Part shown: piece by piece, positions 21,888-34,385 of the stretch
Layout of the letters: every line of letters begins with the position of its first letter
How positions within the stretch are numbered: position 1 is the first letter of the stretch
From: Okapia johnstoni
Lineage: Eukaryota > Chordata > Mammalia > Artiodactyla > Giraffidae
Direction: 5' to 3'
Assembly (NCBI GenBank): GCA_024291935.2
Contig: CM044312.1
Coordinates: 50,226,001-50,290,000 of the forward strand
DNA length: 64,000 nt
The notes under the pieces: generated by a model
Told to the model about the DNA's origin: nothing
Database searches by the model: none
What the model saw: the letters and a program-made list of their open reading frames with translations, nothing else
Program-made: the position numbers and the translations under genes

Positions 21888-22589
21888 CATAAAATCTGTC
21901 TGTAGATAGAAGAAAGATTGAGAGACTGATTTTAAGGAATTGGCTCATGTAGACTGTTAAGTCTCAAATCTGCAGGGTAGACCAGCAGGCTGGAGACTGA
22001 GAGAAGAGTTAATATATCAGGTTGAGGCCAAAGTAGTCTGTTGGCAGGATTCCCTCTTCTTCCAGGAAGTCAGTATTTTTTCTTTTAAGGCCTTTCAACT
22101 GATTGGATGTACTGACTGGATGAGGCTTACCCACAGAATGAAGGGTAATCTGCTCTATGAAAAGTCTACTGATTTAAATGTTAATCTCATTTAAGAAAAG
22201 TACCTTCACAGAAACATCTAAATAATGTATCTGGGTCCTATGGTCTTGCCAAATTGACATATAAAATTAACCATTATAGCATGTGTCCATGTTATATTTG
22301 AATGAGAGCCATGATTTACCTCTATTAAAAATTTACCTTTAACAACTGGCAGGTCTTTGAGACCAAGTTAGGTGGTGTCTTTTTCACTTCCAAATGAATC
22401 ACTGCACTCTTCCAAAGTCAGCCAGGCCTTCATGGGTCTCCACTGACTACAGGGGAAGTTCCCAATTATTCCCCACTACTAAGTGAGGAACTCCAAATAT
22501 CATTTGACTGATCTTTGTCAATGATCTTCATATATTTAGGGTCACCAATGATAAATAGTTCTCACAGTCCCTGTCCTGAAGTAGCTCAT

Positions 22590-22650
22590 TCATTCAAAGT
22601 ATTGACTGAATATCTATTGTAATCAAGCTGTTTTAGGAGATACACAGGTC
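22590..22650 (-). mobile_element. L2 3'-terminal fragment
   Basis: CATTCATTCAAAGTATTGAC, TGAATATCTATTGTAATCAAG, TTTTAGGAGATACAC reads as the complement of the L2 3' end. Short and diverged; it is cut at its right by a Bov-A insertion. Confidence 0.5.
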
Positions 22651-22782
22651 CGGAAGATCCCTTAGGTAGAAAATTCCAACCCACTCCAGTATTCTTGTCT
22701 GGAAAACTCTATGGACAGAGAAGCCTGGCGGGCTACAGTCCCTGGGGTCACAGAGTCAGATACGACTGACCACACACACACA
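22651..22782 (+). mobile_element. Headless Bov-A with CA-rich tail
   Basis: Starts at CGGAAGATCCCTTAGG and contains CCAACCCACTCCAGTATTC and CGGGCTACAGTCCCTGGGG, ending in a short CA tract. The tRNA head is missing. Confidence 0.88.
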
Positions 22783-25187
22783 TAAATACTTCAAGGGGCT
22801 TAAAATACAGTTGCAAAGATAATACAACACATCAGTTCAATACACACTTAAGAAGAGGTCAAGTCCAGATACAAGGTATATCTACCTGGGGAGATCAGTC
22901 TAGCTGTATCACTAGTCAAAAGAAAATGCAGTCAGGAACAGCTGGTGGTGGCAAAATGCAACAGAAAACATTGAGATTTACTTCTATTTTCAGGATCGTG
23001 TCAAAGACTAAGAGACTAAATGCTATACTAACCAGATTAGGCATGAGGTCCTGCCCACTGGTACAGCTCCTGAAACACTGTTAGTCCTCAACCATGACTT
23101 GTCTCTGGGGCTTTTTAACAATCCAGCTAACCAGGCCACTAGCTGACATCTTTTCAAACACTCACATAAAAATACATTCCAATTTCCCTAGAGATGTCAG
23201 TTACAGAGACTCATGAGAGAGTTCCTCCCTTATCTATACAGTTATGTATACTTTAAACCTGACTAATAGGAACTCTCCTATTCGGTAGACATAGATATCT
23301 TAGCTGATTGGCAGCCAGGAAAAAAGCTGTAAATGATAAACTCTGCACAAGCATAGTTCTGTTTACCTTTAATACAACAGTTCAGATATTGGCTGGGAAA
23401 AAAAATATCATCTGAAGCTTAAAGACAGTTAACTACTTAAAGTGACAGCTGAATTTATTTTATTAATATCATTTGGAAATGGCTCACTCCTTTACACTTA
23501 CTTAGCTCCATGAAGGTTGTGAATCAACTCTTGTGATTTTAAGGATAAAATAAATAAACTGATACTCTGATAACTGATAAACTGATAAAAATAACCACTT
23601 CTTGTCATTTTCCCCAGACTTTTTTCCTTCTCCTAACTTTCTTTCCTTACTTTTCCCCAACCTCAATGTTTCAGTATTACTTATACTTTTGAAGGGAAGG
23701 GATATTATAGCTGTGGCAGGGCGGCGGGGCGGGGGTGGTGCAGAATTTTTATATTTTGGGTTTTTTTTTTAAATTATCATCCGAACACCTAGGCGCTCTT
23801 TCCTGATCATCTAGGAGAGGGACATTTTGTTAAAGTTACAGATCATAGTTTAATAGCAATCATAAATCTGGCAAGTACAAGATTCACGACAAGCCACAAA
23901 TTGGAGCACAAACCGTCAAAGTCAATACACTCAAATTAGTGCAGTTTCCTGGAAAACACCTAATCTTACAGATGTCTTAACTGTGTAACAAACTGGTTCA
24001 CCACTCCCAAGCATATTAGAAATTGAAAGTTTTAAGGGGTGGGCAAAGGCTATAGGTAGACATACTGTCTCCAGTAGGTGGTTTTACTGGGCACAAGAAA
24101 ACCTACAAAGAGCAAACAAAATTGTTCAAACAATAAAATCTGGGGTCTTTTAGAATAAAGAACTATTTCAATAACCCTATCTAGTTTGGTCTTTAAAAAT
24201 TACTATCATTTTCCTCTATGTTTTCATTTTCTAATGTTTCTGAAATTGAAATTAGTCTTGGAATTGATGTGTTCCTTTAATATAATAGTGTTTCTTTCCT
24301 TTAAGAAATTCAGTAATGATATAGCTCACAATCTAGAGTAGAAGAAATGAAGTTATTAATATTTATAAAAAAGTTGAACAGGGTTCACTGTCCGCTAGAT
24401 TGAGAACTTTCAACATTTTACAGAAATTTTCACCCCAAATAAACCATTTTTGTCTCTCAATTTGACTTACAGTGGTAACCTAGTAACTTAAGTTACTTGG
24501 AGTACTTCATTTCCCAAAGATGCCTCATAAATGAACTATATTCTTAGGCATATGGTGAGCCCAAAAAAGCAGCCAAATGGTATCACAAACGGTTGCTAGT
24601 TTACTTTTTTCCTGATTAACTGGTGTTTGACTTTCCTGTGTCTTCCAAGACTTGCTCCAGTCAAGTATGGAAGCTTCATAAGCATGAAAGTATAATTATC
24701 CAGCTTTCGTATTAAAAAGGTACATATATTTTTATTCTCATTTAATAAAGAAAACATATACTTGTGCAGATAGTATTTCTTGACCATTTCTCCTTCTTTA
24801 TTTTGGTAACAGTTAACTAACCTAGTCCTTAAGGTATCCTTCTACAGGTTAAAAAACTGAAATTCCCATTTAAATATTTTAAAATCTCTCTGGCACTATG
24901 ATCAATCAGCACGGCATGCAAAGACCTCCCAAGGGGTCCAAGAGAGTGTTGACATAAAAATAGAGGTCTTCTTAAGGGCTGGCCATTAATTAATATGAAA
25001 CATGTGAAACACATATTCACAGCCCATCCCAATTTTGATAAACTGAAATACGTCTGAAGTCTACCTCTATGTCAATAACTGAAGCACACTCTCTCATAGC
25101 TCACCCCAATTTTCCTAACACCCTAAAATAAGCATAGTATGAGAGAACTAACTAACCACGTTAGACAAGGGATCTCTTTAGCAGAGA
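22783..25187. other. No gene; G-rich tract at 23,719-23,739
   Basis: AT-rich, repeat-poor stretch. The only landmark is a GGGCGGCGGGGCGGGGGTGG run. Minus frames at 24596-24787 and 24829-25032 lack support. Confidence 0.4.
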
Positions 25188-25199
25188 ATTTCAGTACAT

Positions 25200-25407
25200 G
25201 TGTTGTTGTTTAGTCACTAAGTCACGTCTGACTCTTGTGACCCCATGGACCATAGCCCGCCAGGCTCCTCTGTCTATGGGGTTTCCCAGGCAAGAATACT
25301 GGAGTGGGTTGTCATTTCCTTCTCCAGGGGATCTTCCCAACCCAGGGACTGAACCCAAGTCTCCTGCATTAGCAGGTGGATTCTTTACCACTGAGTCACC
25401 AGGGAAG
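25200..25407 (-). mobile_element. Bov-tA SINE with 12-bp TSD (minus)
   Basis: ATTTCAGTACAT flanks the element at 25188-25199 and 25408-25419. Head complement ACTGAGTCACCAGGGAAG at the right, TGTTGTTGTTTAGTC tail at the left. Confidence 0.95.
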
Positions 25408-25848
25408 ATTTCAGTACATATGAGTGACTTTATATGCACACATATGTTCCTGAATGTTCTATGTTACTTCTTGTTATCACTCCATTCCCTTTCTCTCTCA
25501 TGAAAAGTATATTTGAAGAAAAGTAAGAGTTATAGGAATAGCCTAAGTCCACTTATTAATTTAAGTGAATCATTCACAAACTTTACTCTTAACAACAACT
25601 TACTTGTGACACGCCACAAGATCAATCCACAGTGGATGTTACCGAGATACGAATCTCATGTAAATATTACCTACTAAAAAAGAATAAGACTTGAATTTGA
25701 AATAGAATTAAAGAAGGTTAGAAATTTCATTATCTTCACCAAAGTACAAGGAATCCTGACTGCATGGTAACCTCCCAGGAGTTTAGCTATTATTCCTATT
25801 AATGTAAGAATCATCTGACCCAGAAATTATCCATCAGTAGACTCAAAG

Positions 25849-27080
25849 CCAGGCTTCAGCAATACGTGAACCGTGAACTTCCAGATGTTCAAGCTGGTTT
25901 TAGAAAAGGCAGAGGAACCAGAGATCAAATTGCCAACATCCGATGGATCATCGAAAAAGCAAGAAGAGTTCCAGAAAAACATCTATTTCTGCTTTATTGA
26001 CTACACCAAAGCCTTTGACTGTGTGGATCACAATCAACTGTGGAAAATTCTGAAAGAGATGGGAATACCAGACCATCTGATCTGTCTCTTGAGAAACCTG
26101 TATGCAGGCCAGGAAGCAACAGTTAGAACTGGACATGGAACAACAGACTGGTTCCAAATAGGAAAAGGAGTACATCAAGGCTGTATATTGTCACCCTGCC
26201 TATTTAACTTATATGCAGAGTACATCATGAGAAATGCTGGGCTGCAAGAAGCACAAGCTGGAAACAAGATTGCCGGGAGAAATATCAATAACCTCAGATA
26301 TGCAGATGACACCACCCTTATGGCAGAAAGTGAAGAAGAAGTAAAGAGCCTCTTGATGAAATTGAAAGAGGAGAGTTAAAAAGTTGGCTTAAAGCTCAAC
26401 GTTCAGAAAACTAAGATCATGGCATCTGGTCCCATCACTTTATGGGAAATAGATGGGGAAACAGTGGAAACAGTGTTAGACTTTATTTTGGGGGGCTCCA
26501 AAATCACTGCTGATGGTGATTGCAGCCATGAAATTAAAAGACGCTTACTCCTTGGAAGGAAGGTTATGACCAACCTAGATAGCATATTTAAAAGCAGAGA
26601 CATTACTTTGCCCACAAAGGTCCGTCTAGTCAAGGCTATGGTTTTTCCAGTGGTCATGTATGGATGTGAGAGTTGGACGGTGAAGAAAGCTGAGCGCTGT
26701 AGAATTGATGCTTTTGAACTGTGGTATTGGAGAAGACTCTTGAGACTCCCTTGGACTGCAAGGAGATCCAACCAGTCCAACCTAAAGGAGATCAGTCCTG
26801 GATGTTCATTGGAAGGACTGATGTTGAAGCTGAAACTCCAATACTTTGGCCACCTCATGGGAAGAGTTGACTCATTTGAAAAGACCCTGATGCTGGGAAG
26901 GATTGGGGGCAGGAGAAGGGGACGACAGAGGATGAGATGGTTGGATGGCATCACTAACTCGATGGACATGGGTTTGGGTAAACTCCGAGAGTTGGTAATG
27001 GACAGGGAGTCCTGGCGTGCTGCGATTCATGGGGTCTCAAGGAGTCAGACACGACTGAGCGACTGAACTGAACTGAACTG
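25849..27080 (+). mobile_element. BovB LINE, RT core to 3' end, 10-bp TSD
   Basis: AGACTCAAAG at 25839-25848 and 27081-27090 bounds the element. It enters in the RT region (GFRKGRGTRDQIANIRWIIEKA is readable up to about 25,960), continues in frame 25873-26379 with FIDYTKAFDCVDHN, QGCILSPCLFNLYAEYIM and the catalytic YADD box (codons 26299-26310), and then in the same frame 26419-27066 with the full C-terminal region ending KSLL...QTRLSD-type sequence. Two lesions separate these: a one-base insertion (AAGAAGAG, about 25,962) and a single TAA (26,377-26,379) where relatives have GAA. It lacks the endonuclease, so it is not autonomous. It is among the best-preserved copies here. Confidence 0.97.
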
Positions 27081-27090
27081 AGACTCAAAG

Positions 27091-29044
27091 AAAAGTAGAT
27101 TCCAAATCTGTCAAGCGATTTGGAGCCTACCAACTATAGGTGGTATTTCAGACACTAGCTCCTCTTTTCAGCCCTTAGTGAAGCTGTTATTCCCTCCCCA
27201 AGTTCACTCTTTCTCACTGGAGGTTACTATCAATAGTTATTGGTAGCCAGTAAGCCTGAGCAATGAGGCAAAGGAGAAATGGTGAAACTAACAGCTATTT
27301 CACTTGCTACTGCACAATTCTCAGGTTTTCTTACTTACATCCTCTAGCTAACCACAGGTTGACAGGGCCTTCCTTTATCCAGCATTCCCTATATGCTTTA
27401 CATATGATAATCAAAAAACATCATTTGGTTGGATTGATAATAAATATGTATGCTTACTGGTATTAACTGACAGCTATTTAAAACAACAGATTGAAGTTAT
27501 TTCAAAATTAACTGATTAACTAATTGTATCTTTGACCAATATGCCTGAAGCTATTCAAGTCTACAAGAACACAGATTTGCAACTGTGCTGATTCAATTAG
27601 TAACCACAGTAGATTCTACCCATAACACAGCTTAATGGACTGCACCACTTACATCCTATTTTCACAGCTAAGGAAACCCACATTCCATTCTGAAGGCAGA
27701 GGGGGAACCCTGGGAGGGAAGGGAGAAGCTTTGACTCTTCAGTCTCCAAATAAATGCAAAAAAAAAAAAAAATTTGCCCCACTGTGTAAGTTTGACACAG
27801 ACAGATACTCAGCAAAATTACTGAAAGTACAGAAACCAAAACTGGAAATTGGTAACAATCAGAGCAATTGACAACCTTCACTAGGAAAACTCTTGGCTAG
27901 ATTTCCTCAATAAGCTCAGATTTTGTTTTCATTTCAAACTACTGTCCGGAGAAAATACCTATTCATCCTGCCAGGTCCTCTGACACAGGAGTTCCATGTT
28001 AAGAGAAATGTATTTTGACATATCAGAATAGCTGTAGAAACTGTTCAGAAAATTCCATTTAAACGGCTCTTGGCAAGCCTCTCTTTAGAGAGTCACAACT
28101 CAGAAACTGTTTCATGATCTCTCATGAAAGAAAATAGAAAGAAGAAAGGGAAAAAAAGCAGTAAGTCCTGTTCTTTTGAGTTTGTAAAATGTTAAGAAAA
28201 ATACAACAAAACAGGAGTAGAACTACAGAAATAGAGTATCTTAAAACCATGGTGCATAATACATTGATGGGAATATTTTAAACTATGATGACTGGAAACT
28301 CTGCATTATAAGTTAAACACCACCCTGCTCCTTTCCCAAATACATCCTCCCATTTGATCATCTGCTACGATAAGTAAGTGAGACTCATTAAGGTGAGGTT
28401 TAAAAGGCCCATTTTTATAAGCCAAGTGGCTCATGATCTCCGAGAGACTCTCACTCCCTCTTCCAGAGCATGGAGTTGTTTCTGGGAAGTGGTTTCACAG
28501 CCAGAGACTACATTTCCCAAGCCCCTTGCACCTAGGTGAGGAAGCCACGGGACTAGTTCTTGAGTGGAAGTGATGTGTGTCACTTTAGGACCAGGAGTCC
28601 TAAGGAGCAACTGCCCTATCTTCACTCCTTCCCTCCTCTTTGGCTGAATGCAGAGGTTTCATAGACTGTGCAAAGCACAGAACGAACCTGCATACCCAAA
28701 TCACTGACTGTATAGGTGGTCACCCACTTGAACATGAACATGAGAGCAAGAAGTAAAGTCCAGTAACACTGAGGCATCGACAATCTAGCTTTACCCTAAC
28801 TGATCCAATTTGCTATTTTAGTTTTCTATTATAAACTTTCCATTTTGACGTATCTTTTAATGGGTCCATTGCTCTGTAACCAACAATTTGATTCTCTGAT
28901 CTATTCCTGGCTTTTCTGTAGTGTAGATTGCCAAGAATTTGTCCCTCCAGCTTACTAAAATAGTTATCTGTTATTTTCTCCATTCATCTGTAGCAGCTTG
29001 GCTCACCACACCACACTACTACTATTCACTGGAAAGTGTTTAAA
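27091..29044. other. No gene; poly-A tract after AATAAA at about 27,748
   Basis: Unique-looking. An AATAAATGC followed at once by about 15 A's near 27,748-27,773 imitates a retrocopy tail, but no parent gene or TSD is visible. The stretch near 28,430-28,640 (GACTACATTTCCCAAGCCCC) looks like an old mammalian repeat whose family I cannot name. Confidence 0.4.
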
Positions 29045-29160
29045 ATAGAGCTATAGTGAAGTGGATAGATGTAAGTTTAAAAGTTGATTCCGGGTAACCA
29101 TGGGCAAATTTCCAAGCCTCAGTTTCTTCCTTTGTAAAAGGACAATAACATATTTTCTCT
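29045..29160 (+). mobile_element. MIR SINE fragment
   Basis: GGTAACCATGGGCAAATTTCC, AAGCCTCAGTTTCTTCCTTT, GTAAAAGGACAATAA match the MIR core in sense orientation. Confidence 0.75.
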
Positions 29161-29397
29161 CTCTTTTGACATTTCATTCTCTTGTCTCAAAATATGAACA
29201 GATAACTTTTCACTTAGTCCCAAACAGTCTCATATAACTCTCTGCAACTCTGAATCATCACCCCAACAGACCCGGCAATAGTTCTGGTACTAAGAAATCT
29301 TGTTTTATGTAACAGATAAGCAGCTCACCTGGAAGCAGCTGTGTATGATCTGATGCAGGTTTATCCCGACAATCTTCCCTGCCCCCAATTTGTTTGT

Positions 29398-29625
29398 TTT
29401 TTTACTTTATTAATATAATTTTATTTTTATTGGAATGTAATTGCTTTACAATGTTGTGTTAATTTCTGCTGTACAACAACATGGATCAACTATATGTATA
29501 TATATACCCCCTCCCTCTTGAACCTCCCACCTACCCAGCCCCTCATCTAGGTCATCACAGAGCCCTGAGTTCAGCTCCCTATGCTATATAACTAGTGGCT
29601 TCCCCCTAGTTCTCTATGTTATGTA
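29398..29625 (-). mobile_element. Artiodactyl L1 3' end
   Basis: TTTTATTTTTATTGGAATGT, GCTTTACAATGTTGTGTTAA, TTCTGCTGTACAACAACATG and CACAGAGCCCTGAGTTCAG are the complement of the cetartiodactyl L1 3'UTR, with the T-rich (poly-A complement) end at the left. Truncated to the last about 230 bases. Confidence 0.88.
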
Positions 29626-30099
29626 CAATCTGATCTGGCTGCTCATTTATTTGTCAAACTGATATCTACTCTGCCCATTTCATTAAATCCCTCTTGCTAA
29701 AGCAGAACACACCCATGGATACCCATTTCAGGTGTTTTCCCCCTCCTTACTCTGGCAGTTAAGGAATCAGGACTAAAGTTTTACCCTCACTGGTAAAAGT
29801 ACTCATTCTCAAATCAAAACCAAATGCACAAACCATAAGGTAAATATGAGCTAGTCTAACAAAGAAATAAAAAAATGTGGACTTCAGAAGGCAATTTCCA
29901 GAGAGTAGGTTCAAAAACAGATTTCCTTGTGCTCAAAATGGGGTCGGGCAGTATGAAGTTTATATGGATTATCTTAAAATGGAAAAATCCCTACTGTCAA
30001 TAAGTAACTGCAGTACTCCAGATTGGACATTTAACCTATGTAAGTACATACCTGGACACTTAAAGAATACTACCAAGTCTAGACAGCATCCTGTAAACT

Positions 30100-30225
30100 G
30101 TTTCTTTTCAAAAGTAAGGAAACTGAGGCCCCAGGAGACTAAGTGACTTGCCCATGGTAACTGAAGGAACACGCAGATCTACCATGTAACAGTCAAGTGA
30201 CTCCTAGTCGCCTGGCTCCATGTCA
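30100..30225 (-). mobile_element. MIR SINE (minus strand)
   Basis: AAGTAAGGAAACTGAGGCCC, AGTGACTTGCCCATGGTAAC and a later GACTCCTAGTCGCCTGGCTC reproduce the complement of the MIR core. Confidence 0.8.
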
Positions 30226-30324
30226 CTCTGGTGTCAGAAGCTCACTGTAGAGCTCCTCTTCTGTCTGTACGGTCTTCCTTTAGAGGAATACAGACAATCC
30301 TGAGAGCTCCGCAGACATAATGAT

Positions 30325-30412
30325 CTGATTCGAGCTGAGTAACCTTGACCCAGTCACTTCTCTTCACTGAGGGTCAGTTTCCCCAGCAGTAAAATGGGAT
30401 TAATAAGAGGGC
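30325..30412 (+). mobile_element. MIR SINE fragment
   Basis: GAGTAACCTTGACCCAGTCA, CACTGAGGGTCAGTTTCCCC, GTAAAATGGGATTAATAAGA is a sense MIR core. It lies 100 bp from a MIR in opposite orientation. Confidence 0.75.
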
Positions 30413-30762
30413 TCAAATTGGGGGATGTGATGGGGACCCATGGAGCCTTCTGTCCTGTCACTGAATGTGGCTTCAGCAAGTGTCTTTCTTTTGGACTGAA
30501 CATCCAATCAGACAGTCCACAACAGTAGAGTAAGCCCCTTCTAATGGATCTATTTCTTTTGATCATTACTGAGAGATTCTGGTTTTGTGTTTGTTTGTTT
30601 GTTTCTTTAAAAAAAGGCTGCAACTCAGACATACATGGAAGTGCCCATACACAAACAAGCAGAAGGGCCCTGTCCAAGGAAAGAGAAGACCCTGATTTCT
30701 ACTTTAGATGTGAATTTGAAGGCTTAAGGAACTGTCTTCATATGAATTAATTAAAAAAAAAA

Positions 30763-30958
30763 AGTAAAGTGAGTTGCTCAGTTGTGTCCAACTCTTTGCA
30801 ACCCCTGGACTGTAAATAGTCCATGGAATTCTCCAGGCCAGAATACTGGAGTGGGTAGCCTTTTCCTTCTTCAGGGGATCTTCCCAACCCAGGAATCAAG
30901 CCCAGGTCTCCCGCATTGCAGGTGGAGTCTTTAGCAGCTGAGCCACAAGGGAAGCCCT
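30763..30958 (-). mobile_element. Bov-tA SINE (minus strand)
   Basis: AGTGAGTTGCTCAGTTGTG tail at the left; complement of the tRNA-like head (GCAGCTGAGCCACAAGGGAA) at the right. An A-run precedes it at 30,753-30,763. Confidence 0.93.
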
Positions 30959-33234
30959 TGCTTATACTTTTCCAAGTCAAAGGTAAAGATGATCAATTTG
31001 ACTTGGAGGGCAAGTTATGAAAATGAAAGATTTTTAAACATTTAATATTTATATTTTTAATGTTTTAACATTTAAAACATGGAGTTTAACGTATGTTCAT
31101 AGTGTGATCAATAATAGATTTACAAATAAAATGAACTTCCACATGTGTGCATGAACCAGCTTCTCAGGGACAATGTGCTATTTAAATCTCTCAGTAGGCA
31201 GAGACAAGTTAAGCAAAGCGAAAATTGGTCAAATGGGGTTTGAAAGGAAGTGGCTTGTAATTAGTAAGTTTTTCTCCCTCTCACTACAGGGTCAAAGTGT
31301 GAATCACCTCAAACTTGCCCTTTTAGGAATCTTGTCTTGAAAGCTGTTTCTGTGTAACCTACTGATCCATATCACCTGCAGCCACCAAGGGAAAAGGACT
31401 CAGAATGAGTTAACCAAGCAAAAATTCAAACCAAAATCAAACTTACTTGTTTTCTAAGAATCAAGGACTCAACAACCAAACCGAAAGTCCTAACCTTTAT
31501 CAAAACTGTAAGAGTTTTTCAAAATATCCACAAACAGAAAATTGAAAATCAATCAGTCAATATCATGGGCAGATAAACAATGAAATCAATTTATATTTAT
31601 ACAGGTTTATGCTATTCTCGTATCAACTGGCATGTCCAGCTATGCAGAGGAGATATTTCTCCTGGAGTACAAATATTCTTCCTAATAAGTCTGCAAAGAG
31701 TTCATAATCTAAACATGCAAATTTTGCCAGAGGCAAAATGCGCCAATATGTGAACTTTAAGAAAGAAACTATAAGAACTGAAGAACTATAAGAAATAAAA
31801 ATTGGAAAACTCATTAAATATCTTAAAGAGGTAAAGAATTGCTCTGTATTAAAACCACAGTGCCATTAAAAATAGAAGTTTTAAAATGTATATGATTTTC
31901 CCCAGTCTTACATTTCATTTCATTAACAGCCAAGTCAGTTAACTCCTATAATGTTGACATAAAAACGTTTTATGCAACCAAATATTTGGCATTTCAAGCA
32001 TAAGGATAACATTTCAGTTTTCCATTTGTTCTTCTACTGTAGCCATTAGATAACTTGTGACTCAGGCACAAATACAACCTCTTCCTGTAATCCCAGCATC
32101 ACCCATCTTTGTCATTCAAAAGTATCCATGTGGTCCTTGAAAACAGCTGCAGACAACAGAACCTGGGTAACCCATCTCTTGTATGGACAGAACAAACTCA
32201 CTGACATACTGGGTACAAAGCAAGAGGATGGCAGGGACTGACTCAGCCTCTGGAAGCTGTGCTGCCGCGGGCATGTTTAGAGTGGTCCTCTGTAAGGTGT
32301 GTGTGTGCTAGAACAAGAGAATTCTTCCCTCTGCTATTAAAGCACTGTTGCTTTTTCTTTTTTAAAAAAATGGGAAACATTGCCCACATTAGTTTTCATG
32401 CAGCATTACCTGCACTGGTGTCCCCTTCCTGAGTAGCAAAGCAAACATGTTTTCTCAGCAGTTCACATCCCAGGTGTGGCTCTGGTTACAGTGGCAGTGG
32501 TGGGGGTTGAAGACAGGGCAAGTAGGAAATATCTCTGGATGAAGTGCTTTATATTTTTTTTAACAAGTCTCCATTCCTAAGATAAATGACTGAAAATCAG
32601 CTGAGTTTTATGAAAAGCACTGTTTCTAGCCACTGCTCTCCAGTTTGCCCTACATGAGATGCTAGATAAACCAGTGAGTTTGCTTTCTACTCGCAAAGAA
32701 GTTCTAAACCTTGGATATAATGCGGTGATGAAATAAGAAGCCTCTTCTGGTTTACAAACTGTTTTAAATCTAATGTTGTACAATGTTATCTTATGCAAAC
32801 ATCTGCAGAGTAAATTACCTCGCATCCATGCTACCGCCAAGCCATGTGACACAGACAAGAAGGGTTTGACCTCAGTTTCCCCATTCAGGCTCATGCATTT
32901 TTTCAGGTCTCATCAATTTATCCTAATACGCCTCCAAAGGACATCAATAATTGCTTCCTTTAAAAATTACAATCATACTTAGACATGTTTTAGCTTTTGT
33001 AAACACTTGCTCAGGCATAGAAGTGCATTTAACATGAATGGTCAAATATTCCTAAGCAATAGTCTATAAACTGATTTTTTAATAAATTAGTCACTTTAAA
33101 CATGCAACAGAGAGTATGAATTATTTATAGAAAGCCCATGACTAATTCTTTTGCAAACTTCCCTTCTGCAATCTGAACATCCAAACCTGATGTATCAGTT
33201 TTGTAACTTCCAGACATCATACGTCAAACATAAG
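30959..33234. other. No gene or recognised repeat
   Basis: Over 2 kb of AT-rich DNA. The minus frame 32894-32577 (105 codons) has no recognisable domain and no supporting context. A pyrimidine/purine-rich patch near 32,350 is unremarkable. Confidence 0.4.
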
Positions 33235-33292
33235 ATTGCCTACCACAGCACCTGGCACACAGTGGCATTCAATAAATGTTATGTTTTAAGGC
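33235..33292 (+). mobile_element. MIR/L2 3'-end fragment
   Basis: CACAGCACCTGGCACACAGT then GGCATTCAATAAATGTTATG is the shared 3' sequence of MIR/L2-type elements. Confidence 0.6.
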
Positions 33293-33726
33293 AGTTTGAG
33301 GAGATCCATAAACTAATCTAGTATATATCATAGTGCATCCAGACACAGTTCATAAAACCCAAGTACAAGTTTATGATTCTGGAACAATTCAGGCATATTA
33401 GTTCATTTTCAGATAGTAGATGACTTCATGGAACTTTTAAATTCCAAAGAAATCTTTGGATTTGGTTAATTAGCAGAGAGGTATTCATCTGGGAAATCAA
33501 TTTCCAGATCCTCGACTTCTATGTGTAGTTTTCCCAGAACCAATCTTCCTCAGGTCGAGGCTTCCTGCCAATTCTCCTTCCTATTGCCCCTCTCCCCCTG
33601 TAGAAGCCTCAAGAGTGACAAAACGACAAGACAGGAGTCCTCAATCCCCAGTTTAATCAAGGACCATCACCACCTCCATCTATTTTATTAAGTAATACAT
33701 TGTTAGCTTTACTATTTATATGTAAC

Positions 33727-33934
33727 GTGCTAAGTTGCTTCAGTCGTGTCCGACTCCGTGTGACCCTATGGACTGTAGCCTACCAGGCTCCTCTGTCCAT
33801 GAGATTCTCCAAGCAAGAATACTAGAGTGGGTTGCCATGCCCTCCTACAGGGGATCTTCCCAACCAAGGATTGAACTCATGTATCCTGCATTGGCAGGCA
33901 GGTTCCTTAACACTAGTGCCACCTGGGAAACCTG
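33727..33934 (-). mobile_element. Bov-tA SINE with 10-bp TSD (minus)
   Basis: TATATGTAAC at 33,717-33,726 and 33,935-33,944. GTGCTAAGTTGCTTCAGTC tail at left, GTGCCACCTGGGAAACCTG at right. Confidence 0.95.
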
Positions 33935-33944
33935 TATATGTAAC

Positions 33945-34385
33945 AGTTAGTTGTAAAAAATTATTCACATAGTTTTGATCAATTTTTTATATTAACAATA
34001 ATTGTACAGATAACCCAATCTAGTGGGAAAAGTTGAGACTTAGTCATAAGAAATTGTAAATAAATAGCTTAATATTTATATTCTTTAGGAAATCATTATA
34101 GGGTGATCAATAAGAGATATTCAAATGCAGTATAATATTCTCTAGGAAGATGGAATGAAAACTAGTTTCCATCTAGTAAAGAAGAACTCATTTCTGTTAT
34201 TTTTTAAAAGATGATATTAGGTATCAAATCATATCAAATATTCTGTTGGATACACTTTCAGGAGTAATAGAAGAGCTCTATTATTAATGATCAATATTTG
34301 TCACCAGAAATAACATCATTTTCTACTGGCTAATAGTAATGATACAGTGGGAAAATCTGAAGAATACTAAGTAAATCAAGTGGTC
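33945..34385. other. No gene or recognised repeat
   Basis: AT-rich; nothing recognised. Confidence 0.35.

Larger units (their letters stand above)
20752..22279 (-). mobile_element. Old LTR-like repeat split by later insertions
   Basis: Left end TATTAGTCACGGTTCTCCAG with AACAGAACCAATAG, then CA repeats; right part resumes near 21,890 with GATTTTAAGGAATTGGCTCA, CTGCAGGGTAGACCAGCAGG, CAACTGATTGGATG, TCTACTGATTTAAATGTTAA and ends AAAATTAACCATTATA. Together they match a well-known mammalian LTR-type repeat whose sense strand is minus. Between them sit a Tigger element and three SINEs. Confidence 0.7.

Noticed and set aside
26419..27066. 215-codon ORF as a host gene
   Set aside because: Same frame and same element as the BovB RT upstream; single retrotransposon copy.
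27733..27775. Processed pseudogene tail (AATAAA then poly-A)
   Set aside because: The signal is only a few bases from the A-run, no coding remnant is visible upstream, and no flanking duplication was found.
32577..32894. 105-codon minus-strand ORF
   Set aside because: No recognisable features and no supporting signals.
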